DNA of 64,000 bases from Chionis minor (lineage: Eukaryota; Chordata; Aves; Charadriiformes; Chionididae), in contig VZSF01002066.1 in assembly GCA_013398295.1 (NCBI GenBank), forward strand, positions 731,693 through 795,692, written 5' to 3'. Below, in pieces: positions 40,551-54,825 of this stretch (position 1 is its first letter; each line of letters opens with the position of its first letter). A program made the translations under genes and the position numbers. The notes under the pieces are model-generated. The model saw only the letters and a program-made list of their open reading frames with translations. It was not told the DNA's origin and ran no database searches.

Positions 40551-43500
40551 ATTTATTTTTAAATTTTTTTTATTTGCTTGTCTCCCACAATCAACAAAGA
40601 ATTGCCATACGACCTGAGAAAATCAAGGCCACACTAAAGTTTAAGGATTTGTCCCATGAGTGCAGTAAAATGAACCCCATGGGCAGCGATTGCCAGCGGA
40701 GCTCCTCTGGAAGGTATGCTCTGTCTGTATAGATGTCCAGCAAACAATTCATCAGGTGCCCTCAAGGAAGATCCTGCAGAACATCCCACGGAGAAAAGGC
40801 AGAGATAACTAGAAGACAGGGGCTGGGGCTGGAGTAGAGTTTAGAAAGACTTAGAAAGTGATTGTGACACATTTTACAAAGCTGCAAAGAAAAGACTGAT
40901 TTGCAGGCAGGTCATTTCCTATTGCAGCAAAAAAGGATGCAAGAAATTTCCTGTAGAAAACAGCTTTAGTACAGCACTCGCTTACTGAAGCTCATGGGAA
41001 GAAAGACCTTCAGGGACTCAAGAACACCAGAAAGAAAAAGGGGGAACATAGTGCTGCTGAAGGAAGGGCAGAGCTATTAGGCTACTGTGACCCTTACATT
41101 ATTATTATTGATTTTGTAATAACTTCTACAACCCCCATTTCATTCCCAAAGATACAATTATGCCTAAGGCTGTACAAAGCCAGAAGCAGGACCATCTCTG
41201 TTCCCAAGCATTTCCTACGTATGCCAAGAGGTAAGACACATGTACAGACAGGAGACGGAGTTTAACAGCATGACAGCAGGTCTTCATCGTTCTAAACTAA
41301 AATATCATTTCTTTGTAGGCACCACATTTTGGGCATGTTTTTTAAAGATGGATTTTTGGAACAAAAAGATGGATGTTGAGCATGAAAGGTAATGAGGTGT
41401 TTCTCCCGGGTGTGAGGAGGTAAGAAAGCAGTACTGTAAGCTATTCTGTAAACTAACAACTGCTAGTGCTTGAAGAAGCTGCAGCAGCACTAATTAATTT
41501 TTAATTTAAAAGCAGTATACGTTTCAACTAATTTTGTCATATGGAATAAATTTTATAGAACCACGGATTGAAAAATCTATTGAAGCCATGTAGATCTTAA
41601 AAATTTCCTTAAGTGAAACCATCAAAAGCATTTTTACAATTAGAAAATATTTGTGAATGGTGCAGACAACAGAACTTTATCCCCAAAATGTGAAGAAACC
41701 ATCAGCAAACCTGTAAAATACAGCAGCAGAACTTGCCTATGTTACCTTGTCCAAAACCTAGATTACCAGGGACGTGACATTTTTCATGAAAATGTCTTTC
41801 ACTGTACACCTAACGTTTCAAATCGAGTTGCGTACTCCATCTGATTTCCTTCGCATCCATTTGACAGTATGTCAGTAGTGACAAAATTCTATAAAAAGAT
41901 GGCAGCTTTGCATACTGCTTAAACTTATGCAGCACAAGCTTCCTGTGTGATATCTGGAAGGCTGAAAATAATTTAGATGTGCAAAAAAACCAGTTTAGTA
42001 AAATCCAAGAGCTCGCTTAAGCTAAGTAAAACTAAACAGGAAACAGAAATTGCACAGACATTACCTGGAGCAGATTGCTGCTCAATAGATTGGTCTTTGC
42101 CTGTTTGGTGTGTAAGTTAAAGATGGAGCATAGTTTCTGAAGCTCGCATTTCTTTGCCCTATGTCACCATTGCTTATACGACATGTCACCAAGCTGGTGA
42201 ACATCCAGTTTTCCATGGCTCATAACTGAGAGCACAGAGCATTAAGGTTAAACCAGCAGTTTGAAAAGTCATTATTGACCGAGGACTCTGAATGCCCAGC
42301 AGCAGTTACCAACTCAATTCTAATAAATTCAAGAAGTATCATCAGAAGCTATTGAACAGCAATTCCAAGACTTTTTCTGGACAAGCAGCCTCCTGAGAAG
42401 GAAAGAAAACTTGACTTTTCATCTTTTTGTGTAGTTCAGCCTTTACTCTTTGTTGGGATGATTGACAGGAACCCATAGTCTGGCTTGTATAGCAGACTCC
42501 CAGTAGCAAATCTAATTTGGAGGGTAATCAAGCCGTATTAGACAACACAAACCTGGCTAGCATGCAGGCACAAGCCTGGAAGAACAACAGTGCGTGCAAT
42601 GGCTGGTTCCAGAAGAAAATAATTTTTTATTAAAGAAAATGGATAAAGTTCCAAGAAGTTGGAATTCACTGGGAAAAAACCTAGGAAACTAGCAGACTAT
42701 GTGATGATAATGAAGAAGTAATGTATTATTTCCCACATTCTTCACCAGAGAAATGACACTTTTCATATTTGTAGTAAGTTTTAAAATATTTAAATTAAAA
42801 AGGAGAACAAAGACTTATGCTTCTGTGGACAATAATTCATATTCTGGTTCACAGCAATTGTTTGCTCAGAGAGCTGATGTCCATTCAGTGGCTGTTACTT
42901 TTTTGCTATAAGGGTTTTGAGTATTTAATACCAGTAAAAACATTTCTAGGAGCTCACTCTTACATATTGAGAAGACCATACACGTGGCCATGTAACAGCT
43001 CCAATAATTTATAGTCCAAGTTAACAGAAGTCTCAATATTACCTGCTTGGACAATAAATGCTTATTATGTAGTAGCTTGCACGTAAATGCCAGTGTAAAT
43101 ATACAGTAATGGTTAAATTGACACAACCCTCCCAACCATAACATGCATTATAAACATTCTGGTATCATCTTCCAAAATGTTTTACTCTGAGCTGATTTTT
43201 CTCCTAAACAATCCATTTTACTTACCGCAGTTTTAAAAGCATAAAAGATATTTTTTAAAAATAGTCACAGGTGGTAGAAAATAGATCCTTAGAGCTTCTC
43301 CAGCAGTTTAATGCTGGCTATGTGGAAGGAACATATGTGCTGTGACTTGAGGTCTAAAACCCACAACATTCAAATTTTAGGAGACAAATGATCTTGCATT
43401 AAAACATCTCTTAATAGCTGAGCTGCTAAAGTTTTGAGAACAGATATACTTTACAAAGTAGCAGTGAAGTTTGGGATAGAATTCTCTGAACATCTACTTC

Positions 43501-44807
43501 CTAATAAAGATCATTTTGCCTTATTATGAGGTCTGGATCTAGAAATATTCATGGCTAGAAAACAACATAATTCTTTATTTTTACACTCTATTTTTCAAGC
43601 CTCCCTAATGTAATCTTTCACCATTTAAAAAAAATTAGGACACTGAAGTTAATGAAAACTAGTAGGTAAGAAAGTTCTACATAAATCCAAGCTGGTCCTT
43701 TTCTCTCTCTTTCCCAGGTGTTTTAGGGATCTTGACACTTATTTTAAAGGCCAGCCTTACCCAGGGTTATTTTTAATAACTTAGCAAAGCCACTCCAACC
43801 CATTGTATAGCTATACTGTACTAAAAAAAGAGACAAAACCCCAGCATATGTTGATGCATTATGTAAAGACTTTCCTTGACAGGATTTAGTTACATGCAAG
43901 CTTTAAATGCAGTGTAAATGCATTTTCTGGAGTGTTAGGCCTCCAAGTGCTAAAAGTGCTACAATACCAAACTGCCAAAAAGGTGGTTTTACATTGCACA
44001 ATAACGGACCTTAAAAAGACAAATGAGTCATACACTTTGGGTGACAATGTCTTGATCTATGCACCCGTGATCAAGTCAGAGTTGCAAAGCGGTGCTAGCA
44101 AAATCCTCTTCAAAGCCCTTCCCTTGTCCCTACTTTTCACGACTGGCTTCAGGTGTGACCCAAAGTCTCCATGCCAATAGCTTGGTGACTGGAGATATTC
44201 CAAAAACCATCAATATTTTCACAGTAATAAAAGTATGAAGTAGCTCTCCTTGACATAAAACCAATACTCCAGCCAGTGTTGTTTCTACTTCTATTAAAAA
44301 AACTTCAGCTACATAGTGAATAACAGTGGGGAAAGTACCAAGCCCTGTAAAATCCCATGCTGAGGATGAACACAGAAGAAAACTGAGATGTTCTGGGTTA
44401 TTCTCTTCTTTTGTTTCAGCCTTTGAGGAAGAAGAGGCTCGTTTCTACAGTATCAAATTCCACATTCACAAAAAGATAAACGTAAGCATACAGCAATGAA
44501 AGGTATTCACAAAAGAATACGGCCCCATCAAATGTGGTGGAAATAAGAATTGCTGAAGTCATTGCTTATTTTTTTCTTATACAGCTTTTATTGGTGTGGT
44601 AGGCTCCGCTCTAGCTCTGCTCCCTCCCTCGCCGCCATCACAGAGTGAGTCAGATCTGCCCAGGCAGTTGTGCCAGAAGAAAGAACTCAACAAAAGCAAG
44701 AGAAAGTCAGATGCAGGAAGTAGAGCTCCTCTGCAGACAGGTGATTGTCCTCTCCCATCTCTAGAAGCTTTCAGGGGAGACTATATTGCCTGAAATGGAC
44801 TGGGAAA

Positions 44808-44826
44808 CAACAACAACAACAAAAAG
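44808..44826. repeat. CAA microsatellite
   Basis: Five to six caa units ending in a short A run. Confidence 0.85.
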
Positions 44827-47800
44827 AACCAGTTTATCACAGACTTGAAGCAGGTAGTTGAATTAAATAACTGAGTATGTCAGGTCCAATCCCGTCTTGT
44901 GATTTTATTTACCCACATAATACAAGGATATTTCTAGTTTTTGTTCATGGCTGTACTCTGCTGCCCTTTTCCCCAGCTCCTTCCTTCTGACAGACGATTG
45001 TTATTGTACATTCTCATATGATCTGTGAGATATCAGGAAATCTTACTGGTCACTGGTGAACAGGGGTATTCAGATTTGGGGAGAAGAGGGAAAAAAAAAC
45101 CCAAAAAAACCCAGACAAAATGAAATGCACCAGCAGTGCGAGTAATAGCCACCAGGTTGAGTACTAGATATGTTGGTAGTTTGCACTTCTTGGAAGACTT
45201 CTTCACAGCAGCCACCTACAGAAACTAAAGTCTTTACTCAGACCACTCCAACACGTCTTCACAAATACATTTCATTTCAGCTTGCTTCAAGCAGGCAAAA
45301 ATAGAATACTGATAGCCTTCATTCTATTATTTTTGACACTGTTCCAGTTTTTCAGTTCCTTCTAATCTCTATAGTCTGTAGTCTCTGAAGTCATATACTT
45401 CCTTTTCCCTTGTTTCTCAAGACAACTCCATCTCTCCCGTTCCTCTGGTTCATGCTTCTAATCTCACTTTTGTGAGCCCCTCTTTTTTCTGTATCTGCCC
45501 AACTTCACAGGGGCTTTCCTAAAGCAGGTACGCAGCACCGTGATATTCTGATGCTGTAGTTACCTGTTCAGCTTGTCATAGAACCACCACCTTTACGCTA
45601 CAATAGCAGGTGCCTAGTGCCATGTTTTACAACATCTCCACTCTTTTCTGATGTTGGGGTGAGGGTGTGTTCACTACAATGCTGATTTCTTGTCAGCCAG
45701 AATTATACCTTCCGAGCTGTGAAAAGCATCCATCCAGATCCATTATTTCTATTAGTTCTGACGAGCTCTGCAATGGGACAAAGTGTAGCATCAGCAGTTC
45801 AAAAGGCAAGTGGTATTTAGTGTTAGTGAATATTTTTAGGGTTTTAGGAGTATTTGGGATTTAGGACAGAGGAAGAGAGGGATTTTCGGTGTGGCTTTTC
45901 CTTGGTCATGCATGTAGGCAGCGTATCAGCAGAACCGCATCTCTGCTGCAGCCTCTGTGTGATTACAAAGACTCAATTAATTATAGTCCCTTTAGCCCCC
46001 CCCCACCCGCGTCATCAGTTCACCTTTATTTCAGGCTTCAGTTATCATGACCCTTCTGAGTCGAAAATTGTTCAACATTAGGCCTGTTGGGAAAAGTACT
46101 CTCCATGAGACTTTTTAATCCAGGTTTATTCCTCTATTGGAACAGGGTCTGCAAAATCAACTTGCACTCATTAGTCATTTCTTCACAGAGCCAAGAATTC
46201 TTTTTCATAACCTTTAACAGCGACAGTCCAATGGAGGCACCAGCCCTCCTCCCCTTGTGCACAAGCTTGCAAATCTAAAATAGGACCTTAATGAAAAAAA
46301 ATTTAAACATTTTAAGTCTGCAGTGTATGTCATTATGATATATTGAATGCAAAGCAGCTGTTCCTAACAGATTTGGCATATAACAGGGGTAACGTAATTT
46401 TACACAAATCATTATGTTCATTATATTAAATTAATAGATTAAAATTAGTGATTTTTTTTTCATACCATCTTACCTATAGAACCCTTTATCCTTATATTCT
46501 AAGGTTTGGGGCTTTTTTCCCCTCAATATTCTGTGCAGAGCAGTCATAAATGCCCAGATCACTAGGAGCATAACCCCCTAAATTCACGGCTGTTGAGTCT
46601 CTTCCAATATAAGCATCTGAAGGAAAGGCACTTAAGGGAAATAGAAAATGACATCATTTTTTTCCTGATCTTTTGAAGAGTGAATTATTTTTTTTCCCAT
46701 CCTACAGGAACAGATTCTGGATTAATTTTTCCTACTAAAGGCTTAAAAGTCTAAAATTCATCAAACATCTTGTCCTCAGAGACAATGTCATCCAAGTTCA
46801 AAAGATCTATAGCCCTGCAAAACTGACGTCTTATTTCAGAGCTAATGCCTTTGTTTTCATTGAATGTTTGATTTCATCAAATTAAACCACTTCTCATGCT
46901 TTCTATAAATGTGAAAAAAAGAAATAGAAGGCAGAACCAAACCTCTTGTCTACAGAAGAGCACACATATGCACAGATATAGACGTACTACATATCATAAA
47001 CAATCCATTGCTATGTTTTTCTGTCCAATATTTTTCCAGGGTAGATTTAGTGTAGATTATGGTTTCTCTCATATATTTTTTTTAAAAGTCTTTGAATTGA
47101 AAATAGTAGCCTTTCAAGGCATTTGTTTTAATGAACATCATTATAATTAAGAACATGCTTTTCATAACTAAATATAAAATGAATTTTTTTCAAGTAAAGT
47201 CTGGGTCTGATTACTGATGGAGGAACTTCAAGATCTTTTTTTGCTAAGCATTTCAATATTCATTCAGAAAAATGTCAAGATAACAGACTTCAGCATGTAA
47301 TTTTGGTAATTCATGCTTTTTCTGGTATTTTATCTCTTCAATTTTAATATCCAGTTAAAGCAGGAAACTTTGGATAAAACAAGAATACTAATGAAAATGA
47401 AGCAGTCATGTGCTACGTCCATACTTCCACAGAATTTAGAATCTTTCAAAAATTGACCCATAGTATTATCCTTCATCCATACCTGATACAACACAATAGT
47501 CTTTGATTTATTAGTTAAATTTGAGAAGCTGAGAGTAATTTCTTTCTAAAAGTCAGTGTATTTGTCACTCCTGCTTTGGTCTAGAAGAAGTTTACTTTAT
47601 CTAGCTCAAGTTCTTTCAACAACAGGTGAAACTCAGATGTTATAAGGAGGTTTATAAGCTCATTAATCTGCCACTGAACTATGTTTTAACCAGAATTCAT
47701 AAACAATGATAACAAATGGGATTGTCATATCAATTTAAGAGTCAAGTTCCACTATTTTTTAGTATGCCACTATGCACAATGTATGCCATTATCTTAATAA

Positions 47801-49150
47801 GCTATTCTTTGCACAGCTGTACATTAAACAGGATATGATTTAGGAAAGCAGGAAACACAGTCGACCATTAGAGTCCAGAAGCGAAGGGTGAGGTCTCAAA
47901 ATGCACTTTGGCATGACTTCATGATCACTAAAACTGAAACACCTGACATCAGGATGGTGAACCACAGAAATCAAGTTGTGTCCTGAGGTTCTCTGCTGGG
48001 TGGAGACACCAAAGACAGGCCACACCACGGGTGGAGGGAACGAGGCTTCGGCAGGGCTTTCCACAACCCCTGCACTGAGCAGAGTTAACCAAAATTTAGC
48101 AGTGAAAAATGTCTCCAAACTTTTTGCCAGTTTCTGCTGGGCTAAATGGCTCTGGCACATTTGGCAGCACACCTCTCCAGGCAGAAGCTCTCGTATTATC
48201 TGCCCATCATTGCCCACCATAGCTCAACACAATTACAGCTGTTGGTTAGCATCTCTTTATAAAAAACGGAAAAAACATGGAATTCCCTTAGTTTGACAAC
48301 AGTAATACGCAGAGATCCTCCTCCCAGGGTTGTGCTCCCACCAGTGAGCTTTTCTTAGGCTGATGGCTCCACCACACACTTTTCTACCAGAATAACTATC
48401 ATCGCTCTACTTTCTGCTAGGTTTCATCCAGTTGGGGCATGCAAGGGAGGTTTCCTCAATACTTGTTTTGACTGGGCTGCTTGGGACGCCAAAGCACTGC
48501 TTTGATCCTGGACCATGAAATGTCAACCCTTCAATCCCTCATTCTAGTGGGTGAAACCTCTTCCAAGCTGATGTATCAAAGAACTTTTAAAATAGCTGAC
48601 TGTAAAGAAATGTATGTTATTAACCATTATATTTACCCCTCGCTCATAGTTCGTACATTTTCTAGCTGTCAGATCAAACCCGTTTTTACAGTCTCAGTCA
48701 TACAGAAAAGCAGCCGTGGAATCAGGAAAAATAACCCTTTCAGGGGCAATTAAGAGAACTTGGGAAACAAGGCAAATCTGGGGTTTCACTCACAGACAAT
48801 TTCTCTAAGGACACCTTCACCATATTTTTCTTTGTAGGACACAGCAGTACAGGAAAGTCTAGGAACATCCTTAAAAAGAAACAGCCACACATTCACAAGT
48901 TACCCAGTTGCAAGCTGTTGTTCTAAGAAGGTAAGAACTCGCAGAATCTCTTGCCTCTTGACCACATTGGTATAAATTTGATATCTCACACAAGAGCATC
49001 TGGACACTTTGCATAAAGTTTCAACTAAGACATTAAAACTGCTTCTATGTCCTATCTGAAGGATGAATATTTCTGAAAATTTCCTTTCACACCCCAGGTG
49101 GAAATTCAAATAAAACACTCATTAAAAAAGAAACACAGTGTCAATATGCA

Positions 49151-49173
49151 TGAGGTATGTCAGACATACCTCA
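49151..49173. repeat. Perfect inverted repeat, 11-bp arms, 1-nt centre
   Basis: tgaggtatgtc at 49151-49161, a single a, then gacatacctca at 49163-49173. It lies in the noncoding DNA between the two genes. Confidence 0.9.
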
Positions 49174-50451
49174 CTGCTGAAATAGAAAATATATTCCAGG
49201 CCTGTTTCTGTTGAGATTCATTAACGACATTTTAATAGCTACCCGTTCTTAACATCTCGTGCTCAAGTATCAGCGTGAACTTTGCGAATGTCCTGCAGAT
49301 GGCCTTGCAACCACCGCCCCACATCACGCTCTCTCCCAGACGCTAAACCCAGGCACCAGGAAAATTTGCAAAGCAGCAAAGTTGCAAGTTGGACCCACGA
49401 GGCTCCATCTGTACTCTGCTAGCTACCACAAATGTGGTAACACTTGTCCCACTGAAGACAGTTTCTCCAGTAGCAGAGAACTTGCTCGGTGTTGCAATAG
49501 GTGAGACCATGAGCTGTGCTGCCGTTTATGTGGGTATCTACACAATCTGTACTCCACCAGGCGGGTGGCATCCCAGAGAGCATAATTCCTTTCAAGTGGC
49601 AGTGGTATCCCTAGTGCTGAGCCCCTTTTTTTCCTTTAGAATGGGCTTTGTTATGAAGAAAGAACTGGAAAAGTTTTGATATGTATCTTCATATTTATAC
49701 TTGGCAGTGTGATGATAAGATTGTCATGCGCTTTTATTTCAAACGAAGGGTTTTCAGTGCTGCTTGCCCCCACGCTTATTTCAGAAGCCTGTATAAATCT
49801 TGCCCCACATGGGAGTCATTTTGAACATATTAAATAATGATTTTTCTATGTCTCTCCCACTTTGATGTAGCCTCATAGGAGAAAGAACTATCCTGGATAT
49901 ACGACTTGGTCATGTTTTAACAATTTGATGATCTCTTCAAAATCCTTCAATAAAATGCAAGTTTAAAAAAAAAAAAGAACATCTGCACTTAGCTCAGTTA
50001 ATAAGAAGCCCTGTCCCCCACAAATTATAATGCAGCAAATTTTTGAACATATACTTTAAATTCACAATTAGTTTCTTATTTTTAAAGCTATTTTTTATCA
50101 TTTGATTAATTGCTTAAAACTGTACACAAAGATAAAGGGAACTTTGAAATTCATACCTTGGAGTATTAACATGTACTCAGGACTAGATGTAAATGTCAGA
50201 GAGAAAAAAGATCTAATGAACTCTTTATTGGCGAAATACTGTATTGCAGCTGCCTAGAATTTTAAATCATTTGTAGCTAGCTCCAAAGCAAAGTAACTAC
50301 AGAAGTTTACTTACAGCATGGACTCTCATTCAGCATTTCTAATGTCTTCTTCCAGGGTGGATGGAAGCCATTTATTTTGCTAGAAGTTGCAGCTACTTCA
50401 TTTTGTTGAAGTTTAGTGGATCCTTTTAACGTTAGCAAAATGTCCAGGATT

Positions 50452-50487
50452 AAAAAAAAAAAAAAAAAGAAAGAAAAAGAAAAAAAG
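50452..50487. repeat. Purine-only A/G tract
   Basis: A-run of 17 followed by gaaagaaaaagaaaaaaag. Confidence 0.9.
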
Positions 50488-53400
50488 TGCAACCACAGAA
50501 GTATTTTTCTGTCTAGAAAATTACATGACCAGAAGTTTTCCTTTTCTCTGATGTCTTCTCTGCCATAATAATGGCTTCAGGATTTAAATCCTTTGCTGCT
50601 ATTGTGACTTCAAAGCCTTAAAACTGCAATTGAATGAAGTAGTTCATCTGTCATTATTCAAATATGAAGCAATTATGATGAAATAAAGATAGAATTCCAT
50701 TGAGAAATACCCCAATCAATTCTCACTTATATTTAACTAGAAACATGAAATGATGCTTAGAAGAGTAAGTTTAGGTAATAAAAAATTGGAATATAAAAAG
50801 TATGAATTACTGATCTATAACTTACTCATTTCTGACTAAGCCTTCTAAATATATTTCACAAATATTGACAAAAGTTTAAGCTTACAATGCAAGACTGTCT
50901 CTCAGCCAGTCATGAAGAGTGACTAGCTTTTCCGAAATATGTTTTCATCAGTTTGAGCACCCAGAGGTTCAGACAGGAACCTGCTGAGATTTTTAAGGGT
51001 CTCTGAGCAGGTCAGCTCCCTCTGAAACCTCTTAGGTCATGACATATTAATTGCATCTGGAACGAGTGGGTTTTATAAGTGAGTGTATGAAATAACACAC
51101 CTACCTCAGTCATGTCTTCACTATATTGCTGCCACCACTTTGATGTCTACACGTCCTGTAAGGCCTCTCTGTGGATTTAGCCCTAGATGCTTATTTTCAC
51201 CTTTCTGACCACAACCGAGGCCCATCCCTACCCCTGGGGCTAGAATTTCACAGGGAATTCCCACCTGTACCCCGTTGCATCTGGAAACCTAATCGCAACG
51301 TAAAGTAACATAGCTTAAAAACTTAATTCCTTTGTTTCATTATCTTCCATCCTTTCTTTTTCTAGAACTTAACATATTAGAGGGCTAGATTAGGTTGGGG
51401 TTTTTCTCCCTTTCTTTCTCTTTTCATCTTTCTTCCTTAATCTACCAATGTATTTATTTTATCTGCTGATAAAATGAAAGCAAGGTGGATTCTGCAGTAG
51501 TCATACCAAGGGCTCCCAATGTTTTGCATCTTAAGCTCTCCAAATGGGTCATGTCCTTCACATTCTCAATCATGCAACAAGCTCAGGTGGTAAAATAGCT
51601 ATATGTCATACCTTTTTTTTCCCCTCAGAGTGTACTGTTCTTTTAGAAAATAAAAACATTCTTTTCTGCTTATGGAAGAGGACTTTGCCTTCTCTCGAGT
51701 CTTTACACGGCAAAACAAGGGAAGGAATGCACAACTGGATCCTATAGTATTTTTCCCCCCACATTTTCAACAGTTCCAGTGAGTTTAAGAGATCCACACA
51801 GTATTAAATTGTGCTATGACAAGAAAGATCGCATGCAACCAGGAATCTACATATTCATGTTTATCTCCCTTCATTTTGTAGGCATTTTATCACTCTACCT
51901 GGGTATCAATATTCTGTCACCTACAGACACTCATGTCTTGCAGTTTAATTTGAAAAATGTAATTTCTTCAGACAATCCAAGAACTAAATGTTATCACAAT
52001 TAGAAAGCAGTAGTACTTAATACTGAATTTTAAATCAGAGATGTAACTAGCGAGAAGCATTCGGGGTATATACAATTAATTATTTCACACATAATTATTC
52101 TTGATGTTACGCTAACTGTGATAGAGCATTTGAAAAAGACTGTAATATTCTTTCTTCTTTTTTTTTTTCTTATGCACAGAAGCTCTTTCACTTGATATTC
52201 TTTCACTAAATAATATGTAAAATACTGACACCTAATGTTAACTTTCAGTATTATTCATTTTGCAAAACTTTTACTGCAACTAGAGAAAGACCATGTCAAA
52301 CTGGTGCTTATGCTGCAATTTTGTTTCAGTAAAATACAATATAGCCTTCCCTCACATTTTGTAAATAATTTTCTGAATCAATATATATGCCTATAAAAGC
52401 AAGAAGCTTTCATGCTTATCTTCATATCTCACAGGTAAAAGAGCGAGTAATTCAGAAAAGTTGAAATAAGTGAAACACTGAATGTAATCAAATGGAACAC
52501 AAATGCTTATTTATAAAGTCAACATTTGTACCTGAAGTCTGAAGTGTTACTAAAATAAAAAACACAAATGTTTACTAATAATCTGTTTTCTTTCAAAACC
52601 TGGACCATAGATTCAGTAAGTACTTTACCTACCCTACTTGGTTCACTTTCCTCAAAGACACAAGGAATTGTTTTCACAGTTTGTGAATTTAATGCAGATG
52701 CCAAACTGCTACCTCAAAATTTACCATCTATCTCCCTGTAACCTCCAAGAAAGCTAGTCCAAACCTGATGTCTACGTGCTATGTAGGAAGGGATTTTGAG
52801 GTTCTTACTCTTCCTGGGTTTACCAAGGTCCAGCTCATATCAAAATAAGATTATTTTACAGTATGACCTAGTCTCATATCTGGTTTTATATTAAGCTTGG
52901 CTAACTTTATGGGGAAGACATAAGTGACCATTAGCTAGAGCTGTAGAGCTTCAAAGGCACTGGCATTGAATTAAAACCCTTCTCAATACTGTGGACCGTC
53001 AGAGTTTTATATTCAGTGGTTTTTTCATCAACAGTCATTTTATGGAAAGTGGTCCTTTTCTAAGATAGTGCCACTCGACAGATGAAAGTAGCTGTGCTGC
53101 AGATGCAAGTATAAAAATAAAGCCATCACCACTGAAATACAGATACCTGGTCTGCAATACAATGACACAGTCTCAGCTGAATTAAAGGGCAATGACGTCA
53201 ATGTAATCAAAACCTCTTGAGTGAGCCAGAGCTTTCCAACTGATTAAGAGTCCTGTGCTATTCTTTATATCAACATTCTAGTTTAAGAAGCTGTTCTTAC
53301 CTTTCACAGATGCTAAAAACACCAACAAATGCTTTATTTACAGTTCTTGCAGCTTTTCCCTACATATTACAACCAATTAAACAGGTATCACTGCAGCACG

Positions 53401-54326
53401 GATTTTAAAACTAGCCTTTTTAAAAAAAAAAAAAATTTAGAGCACAGGTAGACACTGTGAAGTCCTTTGGGTTTCCCTGGGCAGCAAGAGATGCTCAAAG
53501 AGTGCAAAAATCCCAACCAGTAAAAATGCCCTCGAACCAAAATGATTTGGAGTAGTCCCCCCTACTTCCCCTAAACCCTTTCTCACCCTTGAAATGGAAT
53601 AAAAAGAAGTACTACCAGAAGTAATTGTAGTAAGTGTTTCATACCAAAAGTCGGACACATAAGTATCATCAGAGAATAAGCTTTAGTTGATTCTTGAAAA
53701 AGGGTATGTGCTGAATAGCTCCAGATTTAGGAACTTCATTGCCATTTATGCCAAGCTCTTTATGTCTTAAAACAACTCCAGGTAAAATGCTGGTCAAACG
53801 TAAGCAGTTTTTCTTCATTGCTCTTAGCTGTCTAGTGCGAATCTCTGTAAAAATTTGGGTCACGCTGCAAGTTAACAATGAGATATTTTGCTGCTGCTTA
53901 AGCAGTTCAAAGTTCATTTTGCCTAATCCAAAATAAGCCTTGTTAAAACTGCAGTAAGTGCTCATACAGCCCTTCGCACTGGCTAACACAAATTTAAAAT
54001 TGTTCTCAGCTTTCTCAAGCACATCATCTCCAAAATGACTACCCAAAAAGATAGGGAGTAAATGTTTTGTTTTAGCCAACTGTATCGCACCAAAGAAGGT
54101 ATCTGCAATGTAAATTCATTCTTCAATTAAATCATTAATTAAACAAGAATTTAAAAATGTTGGGCTCTTTGAAAAATCTAGTAGGCAGCAGTTAACAGTT
54201 TTTAAACAACTAATTGTTCAACTTCTACTTTTCAAGTATACCATGTACTTTAAATAGAACTGATAAATTAAAAATGTAAATTGGACCATATCTTTTAACT
54301 GTTGGTGATTTGTCTACTTTCCACTT

Positions 54327-54672
54327 TTTATTATGCATCATTTTTATAATAAAGAAGGGATTTTTTTTTCATTCCTGTTCTAGTTGATAGCAATTCTTCC
54401 ATGCTTCTCAAAGCTAATGTAATAAAACTACATAAAATGTTTAAGAAAAGCCCCATTAAAATATACAAAGCCTACTAATTCATGAAGTCAAAGTCAAAGC
54501 AGAGTGGAAATATGAGCTTTAATAAAACTATGTCTGTTGTAAATAACTATTCAAGCACAGTCATTTTTTTGCAAATTGCATGGGATATAGCTCAGTCTAC
54601 TCGAAGCAAAGAATCACTCAGCGGGATAAATGCATCTTAGTCAGAAATAGATTAAAAGATACAGCTGAGCCA
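54327..54672 (-). promoter_or_regulatory. KYNU: Candidate KYNU 3' UTR with AATAAA
   Basis: Downstream of the KYNU stop the first canonical minus-strand AATAAA I see is at 54332-54327, which would give a 3' UTR of about 350-370 nt. A weaker ATTAAA lies near 54513-54518. I cannot see transcript evidence, so the true cleavage site could be further left. Confidence 0.35.
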
Positions 54673-54825
54673 TCAATAAGAACCAGATAGTGCAGTATTG
54701 TTTGCTGTTTGTTTTGAAGATGTAATTGCAGATCCCAGGATTTCAATAAATCTGTGCACATCACGGAAAGAATTGTAGAGAGGAACTGGGGCAACACGAA
54801 GAGCATTTGGTTCTCGCATGTCACA
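54673..54825 (-). CDS. KYNU: KYNU last coding exon (C-terminus and stop)
   Basis: This is the terminal coding exon of kynureninase, a cytosolic PLP-dependent hydrolase (EC 3.7.1.3) that cleaves kynurenine to anthranilate plus alanine and 3-hydroxykynurenine to 3-hydroxyanthranilate. The acceptor ttttgcag is followed by TGT GAC ATG; the frame encodes 50 residues beginning CDMREPNALRVAPVPLYNSF and stops at TGA 54675-54673. The motif R-V-A-P-V-P-L-Y-N-S is diagnostic. Its Arg corresponds to human Arg434, which binds the substrate carboxylate. The exon joins in frame to the one at 59373-59603 (RGVA|CDMREP). The tail beyond the last helix (SSKQTANNTALSGSY) is about nine residues longer than I recall for human KYNU (465 aa). 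Confidence 0.95.
   Translation of the reverse strand, partial: CDMREPNALRVAPVPLYNSFRDVHRFIEILGSAITSSKQTANNTALSGSY

Larger units (their letters stand above)
40551..54326. other. Noncoding DNA, mostly intergenic between KYNU and ARHGAP15
   Basis: I see no exon with a recognisable product. Frames 47840-48220 minus (126 codons) and 53669-54079 minus (136 codons) lack known motifs. The second lies just beyond the proposed KYNU poly(A) signal and could be 3' UTR if that signal is not used. Confidence 0.6.

Noticed and set aside
47840..48220. 126-codon minus-strand frame with paired cysteines (CCQMC)
   Set aside because: A single CxxC-like cluster is not enough for a zinc finger; no repeat of the motif and no splice-bounded exon.
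53669..54079. 136-codon minus-strand frame just downstream of KYNU
   Set aside because: About one frame of this length is expected by chance here, no motif is recognisable, and it may simply lie in or after the KYNU 3' UTR.
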